Shown one piece after another: positions 52,901 through 61,600 of a stretch of DNA of 64,000 nucleotides (its first letter is position 1; the number at the start of each line of letters is the position of its first letter). Origin of the DNA: Burkholderia sp. BCC0322. Its GTDB lineage: Bacteria > Pseudomonadota > Gammaproteobacteria > Burkholderiales > Burkholderiaceae. The translations under genes and the position numbers were made by a program. The stretch lies in the NCBI RefSeq assembly GCF_902833045.1, contig NZ_CADFDU010000001.1, positions 885,927-949,926 of the forward strand. Reading direction: 5' to 3'. The notes beneath the pieces are model-generated. The model made no database searches. It saw only the letters and a list, made by a program, of their open reading frames with translations, and was not told the DNA's origin.

Positions 52901-53043
52901 AATCGCTCGCGCGCAGCGACGAGCAGCTCGAGTATTACGTCGCGCAGGCGCGCGAGGTGATCGACCTGAGCATGATGTCGCAGAAGCAGATCGTCGAAGA
53001 CCTGCAGCAGCTCGCCGGCCGGCGGGCGAGCGTCGGAGCGTAA
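49996..53043 (+). CDS. DUF802 protein, MotA/TolQ/ZorA-like channel with long coiled-coil tail
   Basis: A 1015-residue protein. Four hydrophobic segments are at about residues 10-28, 32-52, 106-128 and 150-175. The third and fourth resemble MotA/TolQ/ExbB proton-channel helices: LLVLLGMLGTLLGMVVTL, then after IRASLIAPVKGLGFAFGTSI a further helix. From about residue 190 to the end it is an Ala/Gln/Arg-rich helical coiled coil, including four near-identical 80-residue repeats (residues 456-775). No stop or frame break. Paired with the MotB-like gene 4 bp downstream. Its likely role is the stator-like half of an inner-membrane ion-driven complex with a long cytoplasmic tail. Confidence 0.8.
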   Translation: MSRIRLDLVVFVVGLLAVGWIGVGYVASNPLASAVTLLIAACYVAGAWELLRYRQATATLSRAVAGLTEPPAKLDAWLDTLHPGLRGAVRARVEGARVALPGPSLTPYLVGLLVLLGMLGTLLGMVVTLKGTGAALESATDLDAIRASLIAPVKGLGFAFGTSIAGVATSAMLGLLSALARRERIDAAQQLDAKIATTLRVHSSAHQRDESFRLLQRQADVMPALVDRLQTMMTTLEARSVALHDRQIESQQAFFDRTERAYAGLASNVGDALKESAAESARVAGAALQPVVAATMTGLAQEMAALRDTVTGAVQRQLDGLTDGFEKTTGNVTAVWNRALDEQRRAGDAVAQQLQTTLGQFTDTFAQRSTDLLDGVATRLESTESRLSDAWRDALSRQEQVGETLAAQHARALGEAAATFERHSGATLAAMRESHAGLQTDLAARDEQRLAAWNDSLAAMAAKLGDEWQRAGVHSAGRQQEICDALAQTTRDLAMQASTFEQRSNELLSTIRDSHTGLQTQLAARDEARLSAWNASLAEMAAKLGDEWQRAGVHSAGRQQEICDALAQTTRDLATQASTFEQRSNELLSTIRDSHTGLQTQLAARDEQRLSAWNDSLAAMAAKLGDEWQRAGVHSAGRQQEICDALAQTTRDLTTQASTFEQRSNELLSTIRDSHVGLQTQLAARDEARLTAWSESLAAMAAKLGDEWQRAGVHSAGRQQEICDALAQTTRDLATQASTFEQRSNELLSTIRDSHTGLQTQLAARDEARLAAWNDSLAAMAAALRDEWAQMSAQAATRQQDICDTLARTANDITAQAQVHASDTINEIARLVQAASEAPKAAADVVAELRQRLSDSLVHDTAMLEERSRLLATLETLLGAVNHASTEQRTAIDALVSTSADLLDRVGARFNDTVDAETRKLDSVAAQVTAGAVEVASLGDAFGMAVQVFGESNDKLLTHLQRIEAALEKSLARSDEQLEYYVAQAREVIDLSMMSQKQIVEDLQQLAGRRASVGA
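51361..52320 (+). repeat. Four tandem 240-bp repeats inside the DUF802 gene
   Basis: Units start at 51361, 51601, 51841 and 52081, with a degenerate fifth from 52321 and a partial one before. Each encodes 80 residues beginning SLAAMAAKLGDEWQRAGVHS and containing GRQQEICDALAQTTRDLA and STFEQRSNELLSTIRDSH. Nucleotide identity between units is very high, so the copies are recent or homogenised. Confidence 0.95.
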
Positions 53044-53046
53044 CGC

Positions 53047-53691
53047 ATGCATGACGAAATCGACGGCGGCGCGTCCTCCGCGCCGGTGTGGCCCGCGTTC
53101 GCCGACCTGATGTCGGTGCTGCTCGGCGCGTTCGTGCTGATCCTCGTCGGCGTGATCGGCATGCAGCTTCAGCTCACGTCGAAGCTCGAGGAAGCCGTGC
53201 GCGCGCGGCAGCTCGAAGCGCAGCAGCGCAAGTCGCTCGAGCAGGCGCTCGCCGGGCCGCTCGCGGCTGGCCGCGTGACGTTCGTGAACGGCCGCATCGG
53301 CATCAGCGGCAATGTGCTGTTTGCGCTGAACTCGGACCAGTTGCAGCCCGCGGGCCGCGACCTGCTGAAGACGCTGGCCGCGCCGCTGGGCGCTTACCTG
53401 AAGACGCGCGACGAGATCCTGATGGTCAGTGGCTTCGCCGACGACCAGCAGGTGCATGCGGGCAACCGCCTGTTCGCGGACAACTGGGAGCTGTCGGCCA
53501 AGCGCGCGTTGACGGTCACGCGTGCGCTGATCGACGCCGGCGTACCGGCGTCGTCGGTGTTCGCGGCCGCGTTCGGTTCCGAGCAGCCGGTCAGCTCGAA
53601 TGCGGACGACGAAGGCCGCGCGAAGAACCGCCGCGTGGAGATCGCGCCGGTGCCGCGCAAGTCCGCGTCGAACGGAGGGAAGGCGCAGTGA
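53047..53691 (+). CDS. OmpA/MotB-like (ZorB-like) peptidoglycan-binding protein
   Basis: A 214-residue protein with one transmembrane helix (residues 17-40) in WPAFADLMSVLLGAFVLILV. Asp20 lies at the start of the helix, as in the proton-binding Asp of MotB. A short coiled linker follows, and the C-terminal OmpA peptidoglycan-binding domain includes NWELSAKRALTVTRALIDAG and DEGRAKNRRVEIAP. It is the expected partner of the DUF802 channel protein, anchoring it to the cell wall. It overlaps the next gene by 4 nt. Confidence 0.85.
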   Translation: MHDEIDGGASSAPVWPAFADLMSVLLGAFVLILVGVIGMQLQLTSKLEEAVRARQLEAQQRKSLEQALAGPLAAGRVTFVNGRIGISGNVLFALNSDQLQPAGRDLLKTLAAPLGAYLKTRDEILMVSGFADDQQVHAGNRLFADNWELSAKRALTVTRALIDAGVPASSVFAAAFGSEQPVSSNADDEGRAKNRRVEIAPVPRKSASNGGKAQ

Positions 53692-54329
53692 CCGGTGACG
53701 CGACACACGTCCGAGCGATGCTCGACGCATGGCGCGAGCAGGGTGCCGACCGGCTCGATCCGGTGCGCTTTCACCGGATCGACGCGCTCGAACGGCGTGC
53801 GGCCGCGCTCGAAGGCGACGCACGCGCGTTGCTCGACGCGCGTCTGGCGACGTTGCTCGAAGGCTTCGCGGAAGTTGTCGCGCGCGCCGATGAAACGGCA
53901 GCCGCGAGCGGCGCGGCGGATGCGCCCGCGCGCGGCGCGCTGGCGGAACTCGTCGAGCGGCTCGCGCGCGGCGCGCTGGCGGAACTCGTCGAGCGGCTCG
54001 CGCGCGACGCGCAGGCCGACCGGCGCGGGCTCGATCCCGAACTGGTCGACTACTTCCGCTCGCTGTGGTCGAAAGTCCGCACGGAACAGCAGTACCGTCA
54101 GTCGCTCGACCAGGTTCCGCGCAACGCGGGGCCGCTCAATTCGAACAGTCTCGTGCACCGGTCGCTCGCGACGATGCGCGAGTTGTCGCCGGCTTATCTG
54201 CAGCAGTTCCTGTCGTATGTCGACGCGCTCGCGTGGCTCGAGGATCTCGCCGGCGGCGGCGCGCAGCCCGAGAAGGAAGCGCCGCGCGCGAAGGCGGTGA
54301 AGAAGGTCGCGCGGAGCAGGAGCCGCTAG
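53688..54329 (+). CDS. DUF2894 domain protein
   Basis: A 213-residue cytoplasmic protein starting GTG at 53688 (GTGA overlap with the OmpA gene). The N-terminal helix is MLDAWREQGADRLDPVRFHR and the C-terminal core is DYFRSLWSKVRTEQQYRQSL. An in-frame duplication RGALAELVERLA occurs twice in tandem (residues about 81-104). It ends in a basic tail. Function unknown; last gene of the four-gene operon. Confidence 0.82.
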   Translation: MTGDATHVRAMLDAWREQGADRLDPVRFHRIDALERRAAALEGDARALLDARLATLLEGFAEVVARADETAAASGAADAPARGALAELVERLARGALAELVERLARDAQADRRGLDPELVDYFRSLWSKVRTEQQYRQSLDQVPRNAGPLNSNSLVHRSLATMRELSPAYLQQFLSYVDALAWLEDLAGGGAQPEKEAPRAKAVKKVARSRSR

Positions 54330-54362
54330 CCCGCCACCTCGTGCGGCGGCGGTCCGGACTCG

Positions 54363-54866
54363 CTACATCGACACCAGGCCCGATGTCGTCGCGTTCCGAT
54401 ACCGGGCCGCGCTGATGAACTTCGAAAAGCGCTCGCACCAGATCACGACCGACGTGTACTGCGCGGGATTCACGTCGGCGGGAAGCGGCACGACGAAGTT
54501 GCCGAATGTCTTCAGGTCGGCCACGCGCGCGGCGCGCGCCTTGATCGCGAGGAACGACGCGCGGGTATCGACGAATTCCGGCACGAGATAGATCTTGTAA
54601 TCCGGCCCCGGCGCGATGTCGCCCTCGAAGGCGATCGACGAGTCGGTGATGGTCAGCTTGCCGTCGGCCCAGTGCAGCGCGTCACTGCCCGGCAGGCCGC
54701 GTTCGAAACGGCCGGTATGACGCGCGTTTTCGGCGGCCACCTGCAGTTCGACGGCGCTTGCGCCTTCCGATGCCGTCAGGATCGGAAGGACGTAGATGCC
54801 CGCGGCGAATGCCACGAGCCCCGTCGCGAAATGCGACGCGATCAGTATCCAGATTCTGGTTTTCAT
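54363..54866 (-). CDS. DM13-domain protein
   Basis: A 167-residue protein with an N-terminal membrane anchor (IWILIASHFATGLVAFAAGI) and a DM13-like domain (GKLTITDSSIAFEGDIAPGP then DYKIYLVPEFVD). DM13 domains are proposed electron-transfer or redox modules with a conserved cysteine; here a single Cys is seen in VVIWCERFSKF. The ATG at 54866 is chosen; ATG 54878 would add four residues. Convergent with the DUF2894 gene. Confidence 0.8.
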   Translation of the reverse strand: MKTRIWILIASHFATGLVAFAAGIYVLPILTASEGASAVELQVAAENARHTGRFERGLPGSDALHWADGKLTITDSSIAFEGDIAPGPDYKIYLVPEFVDTRASFLAIKARAARVADLKTFGNFVVPLPADVNPAQYTSVVIWCERFSKFISAARYRNATTSGLVSM

Positions 54867-55106
54867 GTCGGACCCCATGAGCGGAAACGGAGGGTGGCGC
54901 AGGGCCACGCCCCGGTAGTCGCGCGGGTCGGCAAAATCTGACACCAGGCCGGCATTTATTTGCGTATGCCGTATACACGGGGCAGGGCGCCCGGCAGCCG
55001 CATGGCGACACGATGTCGAAAATTTTCCGCCGGCGCGTGTCATCTTTGCGCTCGCGGGGCGACTCACTCTCCGTCGACAACGTCGTCGACGCTCAGGAGA
55101 GATCAG

Positions 55107-55418
55107 ATGAACAAGCTTGCCCTGTATGTTCTCGCGACGGTTGCCGCGACTGCTTCCATTTCCGTTTCCGCATGGGCCGCGCCGGAGTCCACCGTGACGC
55201 GCGCGGACGTCACGGCCGAATTGGCCGCCGTGCGCGCGGCCGGCTACCGTCAGACCGGCGAAGATCCGCACTATCCGGTACGCCTCGCCGAAGTGCTGAC
55301 GAAGATCGGTTCGACTGGCCCGTCGACGGCCGATACGAGCGGATACGGGACGATGTCGCCGACCGCGAGCGAATCGGGCTCGGTTGCCCGCGATCTGTCG
55401 ATCTATCGTGGACGATGA
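55107..55418 (+). CDS. DUF4148 small secreted protein
   Basis: A 103-residue protein with a signal peptide (LALYVLATVAATASISVSAW, cleavage after about residue 24) and a short mature domain with LTRADVTAELA-like sequence (VTRADVTAELAAVRAAGYRQ) typical of DUF4148, abundant in Burkholderia. ATG at 55107 with CAGGAGAG upstream. Followed by a hairpin at 55433. Confidence 0.88.
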   Translation: MNKLALYVLATVAATASISVSAWAAPESTVTRADVTAELAAVRAAGYRQTGEDPHYPVRLAEVLTKIGSTGPSTADTSGYGTMSPTASESGSVARDLSIYRGR

Positions 55419-55432
55419 GCCGGGCCGGACAT

Positions 55433-55452
55433 GACGCCTGTCGACGGGCGTC
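55433..55452 (+). terminator. Hairpin terminator after the DUF4148 gene
   Basis: GACGCCTG-TCGA-CGGGCGTC forms an 8-bp stem with one wobble pair and a TCGA loop, followed by TTGTCCAATTATT. Confidence 0.6.
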
Positions 55453-55497
55453 TTGTCCAATTATTCCGGACTGCGATGTGTTTTAGGCTGCGTGACG

Positions 55498-56058
55498 TCA
55501 GCGCGACGACTCGCCTTTCGAAATTGCCGCGCGCAACGCGTGCAACGCATCAACCAGCGCGGATGCGAACGGCGGATGCGTGGCGATGCCCGCCGCGTCG
55601 AGTTGACTGCCGAGCACCGGCAGCGTGATCGACGCGCGTTCGACAATGTGCGCCGACATCACTGCCAGCGTTTCCCGCAGCGCCGCGTCCGCATGCGTCG
55701 CGCGCGGCGACGCATTCAGCACCGCGACCGGTTTGTATACGAACGCTTCGCATCCCACGACCCAGTCCAGCGCATTCTTCATGACGCCCGTCACGCCGTG
55801 TGCGTATTCGGGGCTCGCGATCAGCACGCCGTCGGCCGCGTTCAGGCGCTCGATCAGGTCGCGCACGGCGGCAGGCGACGGGTATTCGGCATCAGGATTG
55901 AACAGCGGAAATTCGCCGAGACGATCGAAGCGCACGATGCGCATGCCGCTCGGCGCGACGAGCGCGGCCGCATCGAGCAGCGCGGCGTTGTACGACTGCG
56001 CGCGGAGGCTGCCGCACAGCGCGACGATGTTGATGTGACGGGTGGGATCGGTAGCCAT
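55498..56058 (-). CDS. NADPH-dependent FMN reductase
   Basis: A 186-residue flavodoxin-fold reductase. The FMN phosphate loop is CGSLRAQSYNAALLDAA and the second FMN-contact motif SPEYAHGVTGVMKNALDW. ATG at 56058; a frame from 56097 is not supported. It may act on quinones, chromate or azo compounds. The distinction within this family is not visible. Confidence 0.9.
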   Translation of the reverse strand: MATDPTRHINIVALCGSLRAQSYNAALLDAAALVAPSGMRIVRFDRLGEFPLFNPDAEYPSPAAVRDLIERLNAADGVLIASPEYAHGVTGVMKNALDWVVGCEAFVYKPVAVLNASPRATHADAALRETLAVMSAHIVERASITLPVLGSQLDAAGIATHPPFASALVDALHALRAAISKGESSR

Positions 56059-56198
56059 CGGTGAGTATTCGGGACGCGATGCGTGGAGCGGACGCATTAT
56101 CGCACCGGCGCGTGATTGCCGCGGGATCGGATCGCAAGCGCTAGAATCGCGGCATCGATTTTGTCGGCCCTGGGAATTCTTTGACGAATGGTTCGCTC

Positions 56199-56723
56199 AT
56201 GACGCGCTGGAGTTATCTGACAAGTGTTGCCGTCACGGTGCTGATGAGCGCTTGCGCCGGCCCTTCTTCCAAACATGACGAGGTCTTGCGCCCGCCGGGC
56301 GATCCGGAGGTGCAGGCCGTTCTCGCGGAGATTGCCGGTTCCGCGAATCATCCAGTCTGTGATCCGGCGCATTTGAAAATGGAGATCGCAGAGGCCACCC
56401 GGATGGTCCAGCAGCAGCGTAACCTGGACGCATTCGACCAATCCGAGCGTCTTGCAGCGTCGTTTGCATTTTGCGGACCGCAAAGAAAGTGGGAATTGGC
56501 CACGACGTCGGAATTCGTGGGGGGGCAACTTGCCGTCGCTGTCCTGATGCAGTCGAGATTGCCGGAGCAGCAGCGAAATCACGACGCAATCGAGCGGGAT
56601 ATGCGCCGGGCCGGCATGCTCTTGCAATACGCGCGCCAGTCTCCGGGCGATCGATCGGAGGCCGAGCAGGATTGGCGGATTCTTGAACGCGGCCGCCAGG
56701 CGCTTCAGCGCGCGAATCCGTAA
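56199..56723 (+). CDS. Putative lipoprotein
   Basis: A 174-residue protein with a lipobox LMSAC at about residues 14-18 (signal VAVTVLMSAC), predicting lipidation on Cys. The mature part is helical, Gln/Arg-rich, with two further cysteines. Family not recognised. Base composition is lower in GC than the neighbours, with some rarer codons, which may indicate acquisition. Confidence 0.65.
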   Translation: MTRWSYLTSVAVTVLMSACAGPSSKHDEVLRPPGDPEVQAVLAEIAGSANHPVCDPAHLKMEIAEATRMVQQQRNLDAFDQSERLAASFAFCGPQRKWELATTSEFVGGQLAVAVLMQSRLPEQQRNHDAIERDMRRAGMLLQYARQSPGDRSEAEQDWRILERGRQALQRANP

Positions 56724-56884
56724 CGCGCCCCGGCGAAGATGCGGGATGGCCGTTTTCCATGGATGCGGGGGCGTCGGGTCGCGCGTATTCCGGCATGTCC
56801 GGCGCGCACCGGTCTCCTGTAAAACGTGAAGAGCAGCCGTCGCGATCGATGTTTGGCAATGCCAACGGGATACGACAGTACCCG

Positions 56885-57475
56885 CTATCGCGTCGATCCC
56901 GTTGCCATGTCGGTCATTCCGACCGCAAGCGCGAATGCTTCGAGGTTCCATCGCGTGCCGAGCATCAGCCGCCGCGTATGCAGCGCGCCGTGTACGTCGT
57001 CGGCGATGGTTTCGCCAAGATAACGCAGCGCACGCCCTTCGATATCGACGAAGCCGTGCCGGTAGTCCTGCGCGAGCGCCGTCCACAACTGCGCAGCGCC
57101 GACCGACTGGCGCGCGCCGCTGATCAGGCACAGGCCCGCGTCGAGCGCCCAGCGATACAACGTCGTCGCGAGGCCCTTGCGCTGCGCTGAGCCGCGCAGC
57201 CGCGTATGCGGCGCGCGCAGGTAGCGGTCGGCGCGGCGCGGGATTTCGGGCAGGCGGTTGAACACCGTATAGCCGGCGAGCTGGCGCGCGGCCGGATCTT
57301 CGACATACAGGAAGTACTCGCCGTCCGCCTCGCGGTGGCGGACGATCAGGCCGGAGCGGCCGAGCGCGACGGCCGGCAGGCCGTGCAGGCGATGGCCTGG
57401 CTGGTGCAGACGCGCGTAGAGCGTGTCGAGTTCATCGTCGATGTCGTGCTGGGAATGCTGTACGTCGATACGCAT
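56885..57475 (-). CDS. GNAT-type N-acyltransferase-like protein
   Basis: A 196-residue protein with GNAT-like central sequence (LYVEDPAARQLAGYTVFNRL, then RGSAQRKGLATTLYRWALD with the acyl-CoA loop QRKGLA). N- and C-terminal parts are less typical; the second half resembles proteins annotated as N-acetyltransferases in Burkholderia. ATG at 57475. The acceptor is unknown. Confidence 0.7.
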   Translation of the reverse strand: MRIDVQHSQHDIDDELDTLYARLHQPGHRLHGLPAVALGRSGLIVRHREADGEYFLYVEDPAARQLAGYTVFNRLPEIPRRADRYLRAPHTRLRGSAQRKGLATTLYRWALDAGLCLISGARQSVGAAQLWTALAQDYRHGFVDIEGRALRYLGETIADDVHGALHTRRLMLGTRWNLEAFALAVGMTDMATGSTR

Positions 57476-57580
57476 GGCAAAGGTCGCCCGTCCCGGGCGG
57501 TCCGAGAAAGTGGTTCATCGCAGAAGGGGAAGGGAATGGCTGCGGCCCCCGGGCTCGGCGAAGCGAGCCGGGGCCGCGAA

Positions 57581-57667
57581 TCAGCTGGGGATGTGCTGGA
57601 AACCGGCGGCGATCGCGGCGAGGCCCGCGATGCAGAGTGCGAACAGGATCAGGACTTTTTGGATCAC
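57581..57667 (-). CDS. 28-residue single-span membrane peptide
   Basis: GTG at 57667 with AGGAGAG 5 nt upstream. The peptide is a single hydrophobic helix, MIQKVLILFALCIAGLAAIA plus AGFQHIPS. Its size and good ribosome site fit the small membrane proteins that often modulate transporters or stress responses. No partner is evident; it is 105 bp upstream of the acyltransferase gene. Confidence 0.55.
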   Translation of the reverse strand: MIQKVLILFALCIAGLAAIAAGFQHIPS

Positions 57668-58607
57668 GTCTCTCTCCTCATGAATGCGCGGCGCCGACGG
57701 GCGGCATCGCGGAGACGGTGAGCGGCGGGCACGGCCCGCACGGCCGTCGTGCGGGACGACGGTCGAAGGTCCGGGCGGCAGCGCGCGGGTCGGGCGCCGG
57801 AGAGCACGCGGACGGGCAGCACCATACGCGACGTGATTCGGGAGGGCAATCGGACTAGGGGAGAAAAGCGACGAATCGCGGGGATTCGGGGTGTTTCGCG
57901 ACGATTGGTCGCAAGGGGGAGCGCAAATTCGCCCGCGCGAGCAGGAAGTGCGTTCCGGCATCACACGCGTGCTTTTGTTGCGTGCTCACGACAATGCAGT
58001 CGCTACATCGATTCGGCCGCGAAACGTCTCGCTCAAACGCCCGTTGTTTGGCGAGATTGTCAATAAGGAATGTGAACGATCAATTCGGGATAGGAGGAAT
58101 GGAGAGGGCAGCCCTCCGGGATGAAGTGAGAAAACCCCGCGTTTGATTGACGATGACAAAGCGCGGATATGCCCGATTTCCGCTTGTTTGAACGGCTTCG
58201 TCATCGAGCGATTGATGTGGTGCCGATCACGGGACGGCTACGGATATCGAATTATCTCAAATATCGGGGGCGTTTTTAAAATAGATTCCAATTGTTGAAT
58301 AGTGGTGGGGAATTGCGAGCCATTTTGATCAGCACACGACTCTGAAGCGCGAGAAACCGAGGCGTACCTACCCGGAAAGTCGATTGCGGCCATTCCGGAG
58401 CGACGCGACTTTATCAATTCCTGACAATGTACTGACAAATGTTTCGATATATTTCGGCGGGAGAGACCAATCAAGTTCGCTACGACCTGAGTGACGAAAA
58501 GGCGGGGAAATTCGGGTGCGTCGATCCCGGCGTTGCCAACCTCTTCGTTACCTGTCGCGGCGTTCCAAACTTATTCGCCTGGTGCGTAAAAGCGCGCCCG
58601 CCGTACC
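57668..58607. other. AT-richer non-coding region, 940 bp
   Basis: GC content falls well below the genome level from about 58140 to 58440 (for example GAATTATCTCAAATATCGGG). Short open frames are present without recognisable protein. No tRNA or integrase is visible. It must contain the promoter of the downstream exoprotein gene. Confidence 0.5.
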
Positions 58608-61600
58608 ATGAACAAGAACCAATATCGTCTGGTATTCAGCCGCGTACGTGGCATGTTGATCGCAGTCGCAGAGACGGCCAGCTCGTCGGGGAACCCAAGC
58701 CGTGGAGAAGCCGTCCACGTTGCACAGCCGCCGCGCGTAGGGGTGAGGTTCGCGCTGCGCCACGCGGCGTTTGCGGTGCTGCTTGCGGCGGGCGTGGCGC
58801 CACGCTGGGTGCAGGCACAGGTGGTGGGCGCAGGGGCGAATGCACCGTCGGTCGTGCAGACTCCGAACGGTTTGCCACAGGTCAATATCAACAAGCCTAG
58901 CGGGGCCGGTGTTTCGCTGAATACCTATTCCCAGTTCGACGTTCAGAAACCCGGCGTGATCGTAAACAACTCGCCGGTGATGACGAACACGCAGCAGGCC
59001 GGCTATATCAACGGCAACCCGAATTTTGGCGCACACGATGCAGCCAGAATCATCATCAATCAAGTCAACAGCAACAACCCTTCGCAATTGAGGGGGTATG
59101 TCGAGATCGCCGGCCAGCGGGCCGAGATGATTATTTCGAACCCGTCTGGTCTGGTGGTCGATGGTGGCGGCTTCATCAACACGTCGCGCGCCATTCTCAC
59201 GACCGGAACCCCCAATCTGAATGCGGACGGATCGCTGGCCGGTTTCAACACGACGCGCGGCCTCATTACGGTGCAAGGCGCCGGCCTGAATGCGAAGAAT
59301 GTCGACCAGGTGGATCTGATTGCCAGGGCCGTTCAAACCAATGCGGCCATTTACGCGAACAACCTGAACGTGGTGGCCGGCGCGAATCAGGTTAATCACG
59401 ACACGCTTCAGGCGACCCGAATTCAGGGTGAAGGCGCCGCGCCGGCCGTCGCAATCGATGTCGGTCAATTGGGCGGCATGTACAGCAACCGGATTTTCCT
59501 GGTCGGCACCGAGGGCGGTGTCGGGGTTCGGAACGCCGGCACGATCGCTGCCGATGCGATGGGCCTGACGCTGACGACGGCCGGACGGCTGGTACAGTCC
59601 GGCAAGGTGAGCTCGCTCGGCAACGTCGTGGTATCGGCCGCGGGCGGGGTCGAGAACAGCGGCACGACCTATGGCCAGCAGTCTGTTGTACTGAATACCG
59701 GTGCCGACGTAGTGAACTCCGGTACGCTCGCCGCACAGCACAACGTGGGCGTGAATGCCGGTTCGCTGGATTCAACCGGTACACTCGGCGCGGGCGTGAA
59801 CAGCGACGGTGCCGTCACGCAAGCGGGGGACCTGCAACTTGCGACGACAGGCCAGCTGAATGCGACCGGCAAGAACATTGCGGGTGGCAACCTGTCGGCG
59901 ACGGGCCACGATGTGAATCTCGCCGGCAGCACGACGGCCGCGAACGGCAACCTGTCGCTGAACGCGACGGCCGGCGACGTGAACCTGTCGAACGCGACGA
60001 CGAGCGCGCAAGGCGCCATTCAGGCGAACGCATCGGGCACCGTGATCAACGATCACGGCCGCCTGTCGAGCGGCGGCAGCACGACGCTGACCGGTGGCAA
60101 TCTGTCGAACCAGAGTGGCAAGGTTTCATCGCAGAGGCCTCTGTCGGTCAACGTGGCTGGCCAGATCGCCAACCAGTCCGGCGAACTGGTATCCGAGAGC
60201 ACGGCGGACGTGCGTGGCGGCGCCATCGCGAACAATCAGGGCTCTCTCCAAAGCGCGGCCGGCATGACGGTGGCCGGCACGTCGCTGGACAACACGGCTG
60301 GGCGGATCACGTCGCTCAATGGCGACGGTTTGTCGGTGACGACGAGCGGCCAATTGACCAATGCGGCGGGGACCACCGCGAACGGTGCGCAAGGCGGTGT
60401 CATTGGCGGTAACGGCGATGTGTCGGTCCAGGGCGCAAACGTTGTCAATCGCGGTGCGATCACCTCCAACACGAATCTTCGGGTATCGGGCCAGTCGGTC
60501 GACAACGGCAGCGGTACGCTGCAGGCTGCGCAAAAGGTTGCTGTCGATGCGGGCGCGCGCCTGATCAACAACGGCGGCTCGATCGTCGGTCAGACGGCAA
60601 CGGTCAGTGGAACAACGCTCGACAACAGCGCGGGCACCGTGCAGGCGGGCCAGGTTTCGTTGAACGCGACCGACCTCGTGAATCACGGCGGCACGATTAC
60701 GCAGACCGGCGCCGGGGCGATGAACGTGAACGTGTCGGGCACGCTCGACAATTCCACCGGTGGCACGCTGCAAACCAACAGTACCGACCTGACGCTCGCG
60801 CCAACGGCAATCGTCAACGACGGCGGCACAATCACGCATGCCGGCAACGGGACGCTGACGCTCGGCGGTGGTACGGGGTCGGTGTCGAACGTCGGTGGCG
60901 CGATTGCCAGCAACGGGCGCGTGACCGCGCAAACCGGCACGCTGAACAACGCGTCGGGTTCGATCAGCGCGCAGAACGGACTGACGGCAACCGTCGACGG
61001 TACGCTGAACAACGCGAGCGGCAAGCTGTTGTCGAATACGGATCTGGGCGTCACCAGCAGTACGCTGGCGAACGACGGCGGCCAGATCGGCGCGAGCACG
61101 AACGCGACGATCCACACCGGTTCGATGACGAATCAGGGCGGTTCGATCGTCGGGCCGAACCTGTCGGTCACCGCCGATTCGACGCTGGACAACAGCGGCG
61201 GCAAGCTCGAAGCCAATCAGCTTGCGCTGACCGCCGCCAACCTCGTGAACCACGGCGGCACGATCACGCAGTATGGACCGTCGGCGATGGGGATGAACGT
61301 CAGCGGCACGCTCGACAACTCGGCTGCCGGCGTGATCCAGACCAACAGCACGGACTTGACGCTCACGCCGGCCGAGCTGAACAACGCGGGCGGCACCATT
61401 ACACACGCTGGTACGGGTGCTTTGACGATCACACCGGGCAATGGAGCCAGCGCGTTGAACAACGCGTCGGGCACCATCGTGACGAAGGGACAAGCCATCG
61501 TCAACGCGGCTACCTGGAACAACGCCGGCGGTATTCTCGCGGCGCAGCGCGGCATCCACGCGACCATTGCCGGCGACGTGAACAACGCACAGGGTCTGCT

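Noticed and set aside
49669-53823. Minus-strand frame of 1384 residues over the DUF802 gene
   Set aside because: Antisense shadow kept open by codon bias and the 240-bp repeats.
49206-54329. Complete Zorya anti-phage system
   Set aside because: Only ZorA/ZorB-like architecture is present; no ZorC, ZorD or ZorE-like genes are seen next to it.
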